Of a stretch of 45,959 nucleotides of DNA, positions 38,162 to 45,959 are shown in pieces. The notes under the pieces were generated by a model. That model saw only the letters and a list, made by a program, of their open reading frames with translations. It was not told the origin of the DNA and searched no databases. A program made the position numbers and the translations under genes. Every line of letters starts with the position of its first letter. The stretch's first letter is position 1. The DNA is from a virus. Location: the IMG/VR virus record IMGVR_UViG_3300034104_003538, positions 1 to 45,959 of that record; one strand, written 5' to 3'.

Positions 38162-40428
38162 TAGAAGCGTCCATCCACTTGAAACCGGTAGCGCATGTTA
38201 CCGATGCGCCAAAACGTGTTGAAGTCGTTACTCTCCATGCGGATCGACACAAGGCGGCCACGGAAGCGCGGCGTCACGAATGTGGTCTGCTGTGTGAGCA
38301 AGAAAGGACCATACACCGTTGGCGTCTCGCCGGGATAATCCACAACGTAGAAGCTAAGGCTCAACGTGACGTTCTGCACACCATTGTAATAGCCCCACTT
38401 CATGTCGGGCCATACTTGGTCGATGAACATTTTCACGTCTGCTTCAGACAGCTGCATGTAGCCAGTTTGAAACCAGCTTGTCATTGGCCGCACATCGTCG
38501 TTCTGACCAACTTCGTGCTGATAGATATATTGATCGACACCAGCGCCAATCGGCGGTCCCAGCACAGACTGATTGATCCATGCCGTGCGGCCCAACGTGC
38601 CGAAATCCCAGCAATTCAAGCCAGCATTGTACTTCACATAATGCGATACCTCTCCACCGTTGCCGATGGTCGGATAGTACCATGTGACTTCGTTGAACCG
38701 GCTGTTCGGAGCGCAGCGGATCTTATCGAGATTGTTTGTGTCGAGGTCTTGGAAGATCACGTCCCACACGGGGCAGAAGATCGGCTCAACGCCCGTGCCG
38801 GTGAGGCGGAAGAACTGCGACTGCGACATCCAATAAACTTGATTGTTCAGCAGACCGGCAGCTTTTTTCGCGATCAATCCGCAACCAGCCGAGATCTCGT
38901 TGAAGCCATATACGAGTTCGCCGCCGACATATTGCATCGCCCACAGCGCAAGATCCGTCCACAGCAAGCCCTGCTGCGGCCCTTGAATTGCGCCCACGAT
39001 GCGCGAGCCTTTCGGGATGCGGTACGATCCGGCTTGATTGGTCACGAGGCCAATCCATGAATCGTAATTATCGACATCGCACCAGCGGATGAGAAGCGGG
39101 TCTTGAATGCCGGTAAACGTCGATCCGTATGCAATGATTTGCCGTTGAGGCATCGCCACGAACAAGCCACGGTTCACCGGCGGCGCATTCGGGATAACGA
39201 TTGCTACGGGATCGTTTTGGCTCGGCGTCCATGTATAGATCGCGTCATCGGCTGGATTGGCGATGAACGTCTCGCCCCAGTTGTCGAGCGTCCAGTCTGT
39301 CGTTGTGACCGGCGTACCAGTGTTCGGGATCGGCGGGATACCCGTGCCATATCCGCCAGCACCATAAGGACCGATGCCGTAGCCGGTGCCTTGCGGCAGC
39401 GGGCCGAGGCCGTTGTAATAGAGAAAGCGAACTTCGCCGCCATTGATGAACGTCGAAACGCTCGGTGCCGTGATCGTGCCGCCGGAAACAAATGCGCCGG
39501 TCTCAGCACTCGCAAAGCTGACCGTGTTCGTGCCGGTAACGGTGACCGTATGCGTGCCGTTATATCCAGCCGGTGTGACACCAGCTACGACGATGTTCGT
39601 GCCAATAGCGATCTCATATGCACTTGAGAACGTCAGCGTGGCCGTCACGCCGGTGCCCGATGCGCCTGTCACCGTGATGACTGTCGCGTTCGCTTGATTG
39701 GCCGCCAAGATGGTGTACTGCGACGAGGACAACACCGTCTGCACGGTATAGTTCCCATAGATCGACAGACCGCCAATCGATGTGGCGACCAAGAACGTCG
39801 CGGTATCGCCGACTTGCTTGCCATGATCCGGGAGCGTGATCGTGATGACAGCGGATCCAGCCGTGGCGGCCAATTCCGAAACGATGCCACCATTCGCAAC
39901 CGTGGTCGTAGCAAGCGCCGGATCGCCGAGCGCATTCGTCGCATAGATGTTGTAGGTGTTCGGGCCGAGCGGATAGATCTTATAGACGCCCTTGAGGATC
40001 AAACCGCCGACCGAGACATCAGTCTGAATATAGACCGAATCATATTGATCGGTGTTCGAGCCTGTATCCGTCACCGTAACAAGATTGCTGCCAGCGGTTG
40101 TCGAGAAGCTGACCGGCTCATTGCGCAGGATCTTCTGCGGCGTGATCGTGTTCTCGTTGCCGTTTGTGATGACGCTCAAGCTGCTTTCAGCGCCGACACC
40201 GAGATGCTGATCGAGATTAATCCCTTCCCACGCATGCAAAGCACGGACAGGCGAGCCAATCGCATCACCGAAGTATTTCTGCCAACCGCCCAGCTTTTGC
40301 ACGAGGCCCATGCCCTGCTTGTCCGGCACAAAGCGCACGAGCTGGCATTCCGAAATAGCCATTTCGTTAAGGGCTGGCGTCCGGTTCTGATCGACGCCCG
40401 GAACGAACTTGATGGCATTATGGGGCAT
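38161..40428 (-). CDS. Tail hub / head-closure protein, P22 gp10-like
   Basis: The 755-aa protein starts MPHNAIKFVPGVDQNRTPAL and NEMAISECQLVRFVPDKQGM, the typical opening of podovirus-like tail hub proteins. A beta-propeller-like body contains DDAIYTWTPSQNDPV, TGIQDPLLIRWCDVDNYDSW and VYWMSQSQFFRLTGTG. Inserted at about residues 100-310 are Ig-like repeats, including PDHGKQVGDTATFLVATSI and GNYTVQTVLSSSQYTILAAN. It is likely the hub that plugs the portal/adaptor ring and carries the fibres. TAATG couples it to the next gene. Confidence 0.75.
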   Translation of the reverse strand: MPHNAIKFVPGVDQNRTPALNEMAISECQLVRFVPDKQGMGLVQKLGGWQKYFGDAIGSPVRALHAWEGINLDQHLGVGAESSLSVITNGNENTITPQKILRNEPVSFSTTAGSNLVTVTDTGSNTDQYDSVYIQTDVSVGGLILKGVYKIYPLGPNTYNIYATNALGDPALATTTVANGGIVSELAATAGSAVITITLPDHGKQVGDTATFLVATSIGGLSIYGNYTVQTVLSSSQYTILAANQANATVITVTGASGTGVTATLTFSSAYEIAIGTNIVVAGVTPAGYNGTHTVTVTGTNTVSFASAETGAFVSGGTITAPSVSTFINGGEVRFLYYNGLGPLPQGTGYGIGPYGAGGYGTGIPPIPNTGTPVTTTDWTLDNWGETFIANPADDAIYTWTPSQNDPVAIVIPNAPPVNRGLFVAMPQRQIIAYGSTFTGIQDPLLIRWCDVDNYDSWIGLVTNQAGSYRIPKGSRIVGAIQGPQQGLLWTDLALWAMQYVGGELVYGFNEISAGCGLIAKKAAGLLNNQVYWMSQSQFFRLTGTGVEPIFCPVWDVIFQDLDTNNLDKIRCAPNSRFNEVTWYYPTIGNGGEVSHYVKYNAGLNCWDFGTLGRTAWINQSVLGPPIGAGVDQYIYQHEVGQNDDVRPMTSWFQTGYMQLSEADVKMFIDQVWPDMKWGYYNGVQNVTLSLSFYVVDYPGETPTVYGPFLLTQQTTFVTPRFRGRLVSIRMESNDFNTFWRIGNMRYRFQVDGRF

Positions 40429-40431
40429 GCT

Positions 40432-41148
40432 TTACCCCCGCGTCGGCGTGGAGACGGGCGACATAGACTGCGAAGACCACGCTGCAGCCTCGAATTTCTT
40501 CCGGCTTTCCTCTGTCAAAGCGCCCTTCAGAAGCGTCTGATATTGGCTTTCGTAAGTGATCGCCATTTGCGGGTCATCATTGGCGCGACCGAAGTTGCGC
40601 TGATAACCGGACACATAGATCATGGATGCCATAATCATCAGATCCGGCAGATAAAGGCTGATGAACGTGGTCGGGTTAGACACCGACAAGCTGTTCGGGC
40701 GGAACGTACCGATGATCTCGCACATATAGCTCTGATCGGGATACGGACCGACGAGGAACGTATAATCGTCAAAGGGGCAGAAATACTTCGGCAGGCCCCT
40801 CTGCTGGCTGTTGTTATAGACTTGGTCGAGGAATTCCTTCGTGCATGGCAGCAAAGGATTCCGCACACCCGTATCGGGGCTGGCCGTACCCATCGGCGTG
40901 ATCACGTTAATCTGTTCCGGCACCACAAACGTGCCAGCAGGCACCGGGATCGTCCGGGTGCCGACAGTGAGGCCGTAGGATGTCGTGGCAATCGACGTGA
41001 ATAGGAAGTCGAGATCACGATACATGCGGTTTTCCGCATAGGTGATCATCTGAGGCAGGATTGTGACGAAGGCTGGGTCTGCCTCATCCACGACTGCCAG
41101 CGTGGCAATCTGTGTCACATACTGAGAATAGGTCAGACCCGTTGTCAT
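40432..41148 (-). CDS. Head-tail adaptor, P22 gp4-like
   Basis: The 238-aa protein begins MTTGLTYSQYVTQIATLAVV and has DEADPAFVTILPQMITYAEN and RMYRDLDFLFTSIATTSYGL, then GTFVVPEQINVITPMG, LPCTKEFLDQVYNNSQQRGL and DLMIMASMIYVSGYQRNFG. Helices around these segments match proteins annotated as adaptor or tail-accessory factor in podovirus-like phages. It would join portal and hub. ATG at 41148 lies directly downstream of the lysin gene and upstream of the hub gene, as expected. Confidence 0.75.
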   Translation of the reverse strand: MTTGLTYSQYVTQIATLAVVDEADPAFVTILPQMITYAENRMYRDLDFLFTSIATTSYGLTVGTRTIPVPAGTFVVPEQINVITPMGTASPDTGVRNPLLPCTKEFLDQVYNNSQQRGLPKYFCPFDDYTFLVGPYPDQSYMCEIIGTFRPNSLSVSNPTTFISLYLPDLMIMASMIYVSGYQRNFGRANDDPQMAITYESQYQTLLKGALTEESRKKFEAAAWSSQSMSPVSTPTRG

Positions 41149-41149
41149 G

Positions 41150-41662
41150 TTACCCGACCATCGTTTGAGCCGTCTTGCTCACATCCGCAACGCGGCGACC
41201 CCAGCCTTTGCCGAACCTACCCCATGTCGGCAAATTCTGAAGGAAGGCCAGCCTATTATCGCAGATACACTTGATCAGAGCAACGGGATCAGCCGCTTTC
41301 ACAGCCGCCAACGTCTTCATACCGATGATGCCGTCCGTCTCGACCCGCGCACAAGCTTGCAGCTGTCGTGCGGCCCGCGTCACGCCGCTGTTCACCGCAT
41401 AGTCGAACACTGCATAGTCCACTCCATCGGGGAGGTCATCGCCGCGCACTTTGTCCCAGTAGAGCTGTTTATAGACCGGAGCCACATCGGCCACAGTGAG
41501 CGCCTTGAGCGATCCGGCAGCCACGGGATGGCCAACCCAACTTTCCCATGTGCGCTTTGTCACGCCCATATTCGTCTCGCCGCCGGGGTCTTGCGGGTCA
41601 TCCACCCAACCGCCCTCATGCTTGAGGACGAGGGCGAGGCTTTGATCAAAATTGTCTTTCAT
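41150..41662 (-). CDS. Endolysin, GH108 muramidase
   Basis: The 170-aa protein begins MKDNFDQSLALVLKHEGGWV with the catalytic Glu in the HEGG motif, then DDPQDPGGETNMGVTKRTW, VYKQLYWDKVRGDDLP and YAVFDYAVNSGVTRAARQLQ. The match to GH108 lysozyme-like muramidases is clear, and the C-terminus looks like the usual peptidoglycan-binding extension (TDGIIGMKTLAAVKAADPVA). No signal peptide is present, so it depends on the holin. ATG at 41662 overlaps the holin stop as ATGA. Confidence 0.95.
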   Translation of the reverse strand: MKDNFDQSLALVLKHEGGWVDDPQDPGGETNMGVTKRTWESWVGHPVAAGSLKALTVADVAPVYKQLYWDKVRGDDLPDGVDYAVFDYAVNSGVTRAARQLQACARVETDGIIGMKTLAAVKAADPVALIKCICDNRLAFLQNLPTWGRFGKGWGRRVADVSKTAQTMVG

Positions 41663-42189
41663 TTCTTGTTCGCCATCTGCTCAATGATCTGCTCCTTGGC
41701 ACGGGAGCCGGACGATGAGCCGTAGTAGTAGCCTATGATGGCGGTGAATGACGAAGACAAAGCACCCAACAGGATAAGTAAGGCATCTTGGCCCCGTGCG
41801 GGGAGACCATAGAGCATGAGACCGATAAGTGTTCCGAAAAACCCGACACACACAACCCCGGCCAATATGGTCGGCGTCTTGTCCTTGAGGCTCATTTCCC
41901 GCTGACGGGCGCTGTTGCGGTCCGTGGCATCAATCTGTGCGAGGTCGATGTCCAACTTCTTCATCGTCACTTTGAAGTTGGCGTCGATCTCACGGAGCTT
42001 TGCAAGCTGTTCCGGTGTGGCATTGCCTAAAGCGGCTGCAATCTCGTCGGGCGACCCATCTTGGCTGCCAAGAAGAGCTTCCGAAAGGGTCTTCGTCGCC
42101 AACCCCGCCAAAGGGCCGCCAAGGGCTGTCGCAATGGTAGGAGCAACTTGCTTGATCAGACCGCCGACCGTTGAAAGAAGGTTATTCAT
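41659..42189 (-). CDS. Holin, GTA-type 3TM family
   Basis: The 176-aa protein has a glycine/alanine-rich amphipathic N-terminus (TIATALGGPLAGLATKTLSE), a helical linker (LAKLREIDANFKVTMKKLDI, DATDRNSARQREMSLKDK) and two hydrophobic spans (ILAGVVCVGFFGTLIGLMLY and LLILLGALSSSFTAIIGYYY), ending GSSSGSRAKEQI. This is the pattern of the 3TM holins of gene transfer agents and alphaproteobacterial phages. It would form the membrane lesion that releases the GH108 lysin. ATG at 42189 overlaps the preceding stop as ATGA. Confidence 0.92.
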   Translation of the reverse strand: MNNLLSTVGGLIKQVAPTIATALGGPLAGLATKTLSEALLGSQDGSPDEIAAALGNATPEQLAKLREIDANFKVTMKKLDIDLAQIDATDRNSARQREMSLKDKTPTILAGVVCVGFFGTLIGLMLYGLPARGQDALLILLGALSSSFTAIIGYYYGSSSGSRAKEQIIEQMANKK

Positions 42190-42431
42190 TTGTCCACTTT
42201 CCGGTCTTTAAGGTCATCAATCTTCACGAATATCTCGCGCAAGATGCCTTTAATCTCATTGATCCCTTCGCGGAATTCATCTTTGCGAAGGTAATGACTA
42301 GGAAGATCAACTTCGATCTGCTTCACATCGCGGCGCAATTCCGCCACCGCACCCCATAGCTCACGGGCGAACCAACCCATACCGGCGACAACGGCACCAA
42401 GGCCGATATTGTAAATGGATTGGGGGTCCAT
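42186..42431 (-). CDS. Small membrane-anchored coiled-coil lysis protein
   Basis: The 81-aa protein begins MDPQSIYNIGLGAVVAGMGW, one transmembrane helix near the N-terminus, then a charged helix (FARELWGAVAELRRDVKQIE) and a coiled-coil tail (FREGINEIKGILREIFVKID). It sits at the front of the lysis cassette, so an i-spanin-like or holin-accessory role is plausible; no outer-membrane partner is visible. ATG at 42431 is chosen over a GTG at 42443 because a GAGG motif lies about 5 bases upstream. Confidence 0.7.
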   Translation of the reverse strand: MDPQSIYNIGLGAVVAGMGWFARELWGAVAELRRDVKQIEVDLPSHYLRKDEFREGINEIKGILREIFVKIDDLKDRKVDK

Positions 42432-42453
42432 GAGCCTCACCACATCACCAATG

Positions 42454-42630
42454 CTATGCGTCTGCCGGGGCGATCACGAGCTTGCCTTCGGAGACAAGAT
42501 TCATGATGTTTTGATAATCTGTGTTTGCGGGATCGAGCGGGACAAACCATGTAGCGCCGTTTATATCAACGCTAATTTCGTTGATTTCTCCCGTAAAAAT
42601 ATCACGGACATATTTTGCGTTGCTATACAT
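42454..42630 (-). CDS. Small fibre-associated protein, copy A
   Basis: The 58-aa protein begins MYSNAKYVRDIFTGEINEIS and has VDINGATWFVPLDPANTDYQ then NIMNLVSEGKLVIAPADA, closely similar to the protein at 44807-44986. The DPANTDYxNxMxLxxEGK pattern resembles small tail-fibre assembly or chaperone proteins. ATG at 42630 has GGAG 8 bases upstream, the bases of which encode the last residues of the preceding fibre gene. It is probably a helper for that fibre. Confidence 0.7.
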   Translation of the reverse strand: MYSNAKYVRDIFTGEINEISVDINGATWFVPLDPANTDYQNIMNLVSEGKLVIAPADA

Positions 42631-42632
42631 TT

Positions 42633-43595
42633 TCACAGCTCCGCTGAAAATAAAACATGAGGGTTAGGAGCAGCGCCACTGCTACCATTACGGAATAATT
42701 TTCCACGCCCATCGCCATCTGAATTAGCGCCGATAGAATACATTTCGTCTGAAAGAACGTTGACTGTCAGCGTCGTGTTTGTCCAAACACCGGAATATGA
42801 ATAATATTGAACGGATGAGTTTTCCAATGAGGCGCTTGGAGTTGACCTCATTTTAACCGACAACCTCTGAACAGGGAAGGCAACGGCTGTCCCGCCATAA
42901 TAGCTAATACCATACCCCACGCTAGTTACGGGAAATACACTGAACTTTTGGAAATAGCGTTGGCACATCAGCATTTCTAAACCGTGATCGCGCCACTCAT
43001 AAGGCGTTGCCTGTGTACCAACCTCAAGCTGCACGTTACCCAATAACCATGTGCCGCTTGTTTGAGCGCCAACAGTAAATTGAATGACAAGGCCAGTTGT
43101 TGCTGCGGAAGGAACAGCAAAAGAAACACTATAGCGCGTCACAGTGCTAGATATTGTGACAGAGCCCGATGTGATAGCTGTTACAGTCGGGCTCGTTAAT
43201 GTGCCAAAGCTGTCAGTCGAGTTGGCGTATGAAGCTGACCATGTAAGTGAGGTCAGAAGGCTGTTCGATGTGTCGAAAGACAGAGTGACGGTCTGACTGG
43301 CTAAATCGGCACAATTCACCGCTTCAATGCGCTGCGACACAGTGATATTTGTCACGCTTGCCGCGCCAGTAACTTGCATCCGATATTGATTTGCAGTTGC
43401 CCCCGCCACGCGCTGAATTGTCGTTGCAGCCCCATTAGAGCCAACATACCAACGATCAAGCGTATAAATGACAGTGCCACCCGTGCTTACGGATGAACCA
43501 TTATTTCTTTGATCGACCGCCATATCGCCATTGATAATGCGATTCCGTGCGTAACCGGAATTAGCAATAGATGCGAGCGTGACAGCGTTTGTCAT
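42633..43595 (-). CDS. Tail fibre, copy A of a duplicated module
   Basis: The 320-aa protein begins MTNAVTLASIANSGYARNRI then INGDMAVDQRNNGSSVSTGG, the shared fibre start RNxIINGDMxxDQRNxG. A Ser/Thr-rich beta domain follows; a conserved segment VQLEVGTQATPYEWRDHGLE then MLMCQRYFQK occurs near residue 200, also in the right-edge gene. It ends VLFSAEL. It probably forms a receptor-binding fibre arm with carbohydrate-binding-like folds. ATG at 43595 overlaps the preceding stop as TAATG. Confidence 0.8.
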   Translation of the reverse strand: MTNAVTLASIANSGYARNRIINGDMAVDQRNNGSSVSTGGTVIYTLDRWYVGSNGAATTIQRVAGATANQYRMQVTGAASVTNITVSQRIEAVNCADLASQTVTLSFDTSNSLLTSLTWSASYANSTDSFGTLTSPTVTAITSGSVTISSTVTRYSVSFAVPSAATTGLVIQFTVGAQTSGTWLLGNVQLEVGTQATPYEWRDHGLEMLMCQRYFQKFSVFPVTSVGYGISYYGGTAVAFPVQRLSVKMRSTPSASLENSSVQYYSYSGVWTNTTLTVNVLSDEMYSIGANSDGDGRGKLFRNGSSGAAPNPHVLFSAEL

Positions 43596-43783
43596 TACTT
43601 CGGTTCCTTAACCGCGTCGAGTTGAGCCTGTGTCGGCTCTGCAAGCGTGGCGTGTTTCCATTCACGAATGTAGTCACCGCGACCATCGCTGTCGTTCTGA
43701 AGCATGATTGTGCCGCCAAAGGGGGAGAAATCAGCTTCAGTGAGCGTGGGATAGATTGCGCGGATTTTGTCGTAGAGTGTCAT
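43595..43783 (-). CDS. XkdW-like small tail protein
   Basis: The 62-aa protein reads MTLYDKIRAIYPTLTEADFS then PFGGTIMLQNDSDGRGDYIR and EWKHATLAEPTQAQLDAVKE. This fits the XkdW-like family of small tail/fibre assembly proteins. It lies between two fibre genes. ATG at 43783. Confidence 0.75.
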   Translation of the reverse strand: MTLYDKIRAIYPTLTEADFSPFGGTIMLQNDSDGRGDYIREWKHATLAEPTQAQLDAVKEPK

Positions 43784-43784
43784 G

Positions 43785-44810
43785 TTAGGCTCCTCTGATC
43801 ATGCAGCCCGTAAATTGCGATGTTACGCGCCCGACCGCATATGACGCTGTTGTTCCACCGGATGCTTGATACCCATACAACTCAACATAATCTGTTGTTC
43901 CGTTGAGATACAAAAGAACAGCCACGACCGATGCCAAATAATTCGTAGTCATAAGACTCTGTACTCCATAAGAATATATGGAGCCATTTTTATACAGGAT
44001 CAACGTGCCGACATTTGCTGCAGCGGGTCCCGGAAGGAAAACACCGTTTATCTGATAATAACCGGCGACATTTGGCGTGAACCGATAGTTTGTTGAATTG
44101 TCAAAGCAGCTTGCCGTGTCAAAATCTTCAGTTTGGAATTGAATTTTTGTAAAAGAGCCACTAGCAAAATTCTGCGAAGCGTTTGCATAAGCACTAAACG
44201 CCGGACCATTCACCGCTTGATTGCCGCCAACTTGCAGCGTGCCGCCAGTGATGTTGAGGTTGCCCGTCATCGTATCGCCGCTCTTGGCGACCGCATTGGC
44301 GACGATGAATGAGGTGTAGAGAATGGCAACGAGCGTATCACCCGCCGTGGCGGCATTCGTCAGCACAAAGGTCGTGCCGTTGGTGGCCGTGACATCCACC
44401 CCTACCACGAGCTGCACGCCATTGCGCAGCACTTGAATCTGACCGGCAGTGTAGCCGCCCGCGACCGTGAACGTGGTCTGACCCGCCGTGGCCGTGAAGA
44501 CTTGCGTGGTCATAGCAGCTTGATTGGGGGTCGAGGCTAACCCGACATCGCCCAACTGAATGCCCCAAAAGGTCGTACCCGCCGGAGGTGCAGCCGTGAA
44601 GGAGATCACAGAACCGGCCACCGTATAGGCTGTGTTCGGCTCTTGAATGATGCCGCCAAGGGAGATGATGAGGTTCGTGGTCAGCCCCGGAAAGACTGCC
44701 GCCCCACCCGATGTGAGGTTGAACGAAGTCGTGCTTCCGTTAAAGGACGCCGCGATGGTGTCCAGTTTGCGGAAGACCCCGTTGACGGGCGGGTTGCCGA
44801 TATAGCTCAT
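43785..44810 (-). CDS. Tail fibre with C1q-like C-terminus
   Basis: The 341-aa protein begins MSYIGNPPVNGVFRKLDTIA and SFNGSTTSFNLTSGG, a common tail-fibre N-terminal. The middle has GDTMTGNLNITGGTLQVGGN, a coiled/beta repeat often before receptor domains. The C-terminus from about residue 215 (FTKIQFQTEDFDTASCFDNS, YRFTPNVAGYYQINGVFL, YVELYGYQASGG) resembles a C1q/TNF-like trimeric head. It would recognise a cell-surface receptor. ATG at 44810 overlaps the preceding stop as ATGA. Confidence 0.8.
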   Translation of the reverse strand: MSYIGNPPVNGVFRKLDTIAASFNGSTTSFNLTSGGAAVFPGLTTNLIISLGGIIQEPNTAYTVAGSVISFTAAPPAGTTFWGIQLGDVGLASTPNQAAMTTQVFTATAGQTTFTVAGGYTAGQIQVLRNGVQLVVGVDVTATNGTTFVLTNAATAGDTLVAILYTSFIVANAVAKSGDTMTGNLNITGGTLQVGGNQAVNGPAFSAYANASQNFASGSFTKIQFQTEDFDTASCFDNSTNYRFTPNVAGYYQINGVFLPGPAAANVGTLILYKNGSIYSYGVQSLMTTNYLASVVAVLLYLNGTTDYVELYGYQASGGTTASYAVGRVTSQFTGCMIRGA

Positions 44811-44986
44811 TCCGTTTCCCCATCAGCGGGTTGGATCACGATTTTACCTTCGCGAGCCAGTTCCATCAAGTTGGCGTAGTCGGTGTTGGCAGGGTCGATA
44901 GGCACATAAGAAGTGACGCCATTAATATCGACGCGAAGGCTGACATGAGCGCCGTTCATATCTATCCATTGCGCGTTGCTGTACAT
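44807..44986 (-). CDS. Small fibre-associated protein, copy B
   Basis: The 59-aa protein begins MYSNAQWIDMNGAHVSLRVD and continues INGVTSYVPIDPANTDYANL, MELAREGKIVIQPADGETE: a clear paralogue of the protein at 42454-42630. ATG at 44986 has GGAG 8 bases upstream, again supplied by the end of the upstream fibre gene (SAEL). The apparent reading from 45076 lies inside that gene and is rejected. It is probably a chaperone or cap for the fibre at the right edge. Confidence 0.7.
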   Translation of the reverse strand: MYSNAQWIDMNGAHVSLRVDINGVTSYVPIDPANTDYANLMELAREGKIVIQPADGETE

Positions 44987-44988
44987 AG

Positions 44989-45959
44989 TTAAAGCTCCGC
45001 GCTTGCTGTTATGGAATCTACAATGAGCGTATATCCAAGAAATTGAGTGTATGACCCGCCAGTATAATATAGCCATCCACCATTTTGCGAGCCGTTTTGA
45101 CTTGAAACAACATTAAGGTTTGTCGCAATTCCACCAGTGGCGAGAAGAGCGCCTGCTCCAGTTCCTGCGACAAACCCAAATGTAGGCGCTGCACGCATCG
45201 TAACTGGAAATGTACCGGAAACCCCACCCGTTGTAGTGGAGTTTGCATTCCCAACCCACCCATAACCACCTTTCCAATAATACCGCTGACACATGGCCAG
45301 TTCTTGCGGGTACATCCGCCTTTCAAATGGCGTTGCGACAGCGCCATCTTCTAGCTGTACTCCGGTGATGTAGAATGTGGCACCGGCTGTGCCGATTACG
45401 GATGTCGCCCCAGTGGCGGAAAGATAGTTTGCTCCCGCCCATGCGCCCGCTGTACCGCTATATGTCGAGCCGACACCCATACCAAAAGCAACAGTAAGGC
45501 CGGTGCCATTAGTTGTAAGCCATGTGCCGGATGTGTCGCCGGGGATGGTGATAAACTTTTGCTCCCACGCATTTGCCCCCGTGATGGTATAGGAAAATGG
45601 ATAAGAACGATCATTCGCGCTATTACGAACCGCACCGCCAAACGTGCCTGTAAGGCTTGAGCGAACCCAAAAAGAGAGAGTAACTGTCGAAGCTGTCGCG
45701 CTGCCCCAATTCAAATCCGATACGTTCAAACCTTCAATATTTTGGGCAACGACTGCAAATTGCGTGGCAGCCAATGACGCATCCGCCGTTCCGGTCGTGA
45801 ACACAAGCGAATTCTTATACCCGGCAGCAGGAACGATCGTGCTTTGTTGCCCCGTCATCGTCCCGTCTGTGGAGTTAACCCCAAACCAACGATCAACCGG
45901 ATAAGCAGTCGATCCGGTAAGGCTAACACTCGCCCCCGCATTGCGTTGGTCGATCATCA
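44989..45959 (-). CDS. Tail fibre, copy B, cut by right edge
   Basis: The frame reads MIDQRNAGASVSLTGSTAYP from 45957, with one more partial codon ending in TG before the edge. The paralogue at 42633-43595 has about 24 residues before the equivalent point, so the true start probably lies outside the window. Shared blocks: GVQLEDGAVATPFERRMYPQ then ELAMCQRYYWKGG; the end is ITASAEL. It is a beta-rich, Ser/Thr/Gly-rich fibre with a probable carbohydrate-binding role. It is followed by its small partner protein. Confidence 0.8.
   Translation of the reverse strand, partial: MIDQRNAGASVSLTGSTAYPVDRWFGVNSTDGTMTGQQSTIVPAAGYKNSLVFTTGTADASLAATQFAVVAQNIEGLNVSDLNWGSATASTVTLSFWVRSSLTGTFGGAVRNSANDRSYPFSYTITGANAWEQKFITIPGDTSGTWLTTNGTGLTVAFGMGVGSTYSGTAGAWAGANYLSATGATSVIGTAGATFYITGVQLEDGAVATPFERRMYPQELAMCQRYYWKGGYGWVGNANSTTTGGVSGTFPVTMRAAPTFGFVAGTGAGALLATGGIATNLNVVSSQNGSQNGGWLYYTGGSYTQFLGYTLIVDSITASAEL

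Noticed and set aside
43785-44810. Diversity-generating retroelement acting on the C1q-like fibre
   Set aside because: No reverse transcriptase gene and no template-repeat copy of the fibre 3' end were seen.
1-45959. Complete circular genome by joining the window ends
   Set aside because: The join gives a neat TGATG, but the fibre would lose its conserved start and the coat gene would be absent.
1-45959. CRISPR array or insertion sequence
   Set aside because: No regularly spaced direct repeats and no transposase with terminal inverted repeats were found.

Overview
The window is a tailed-phage genome segment, most likely from a short-tailed (podovirus-like) phage of an alphaproteobacterium. 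Phage identity rests on a terminase pair, a P22-type portal protein, adaptor and tail-hub proteins, a lysis cassette and several tail fibres, with no ribosomal or housekeeping genes. The host is inferred from a GcrA-family regulator, a protein typical of Alphaproteobacteria and their phages, supported by a GH108 lysin and a GTA-type 3TM holin. No tape-measure protein, integrase, DNA polymerase, RNA polymerase or tRNA gene was recognised.

Layout. (1) 1-15045, minus strand: the first half of the late operon. In order of transcription it has small membrane and HTH genes, terS, terL, a string of tiny coupled genes, the portal, and large accessory virion-type proteins (a 928-aa multidomain protein, an ADP-ribosyltransferase-like protein and a 632-aa GG-motif protein). 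(2) 15109-17309, plus strand: four early-type transcription starts, each with the same promoter carrying a palindrome between -35 and -10, driving five small genes of unknown function. (3) 17310-18053: about 740 bases with no credible gene. It holds a probable 500-nt structured RNA ending in a strong plus-strand terminator, perhaps preceded by a shorter RNA. (4) 18054-23030, minus strand: primase, SF2 helicase, HTH proteins, a CAP-domain lipoprotein, an adenine methyltransferase-like protein, RusA and a Cro-like repressor. (5) 23040-27214, plus strand: the recombination operon (Erf-type annealing protein, YqaJ exonuclease, SSB-like protein, PD-(D/E)XK nuclease-like protein, HNH protein, GcrA). 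(6) 27211-45959, minus strand: tail fibres, internal/ejection proteins, a virion transglycosylase, tail hub, adaptor, lysis genes and a duplicated fibre module running off the right edge.

How it works together. Interleaved outward-firing promoters at 23040-23093 would switch between the Cro/RusA/methyltransferase arm and the Erf/exonuclease arm. The palindromic promoters would co-regulate the small plus-strand genes and at least one minus-strand gene (21545). Primase, helicase, Erf, exonuclease, SSB-like protein and RusA make a recombination-linked replication set that must borrow the host polymerase. The late genes are almost all translationally coupled (ATGA, GTGA, TAATG or TGATG junctions), and several start sites here were chosen for that reason or for a clear Shine-Dalgarno sequence.

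Limits. Both ends cut genes. No major capsid gene is recognisable, so the genome probably continues beyond the window, with the capsid gene likely next to the left end. All functional names come from reading motifs by eye; no database search was possible.
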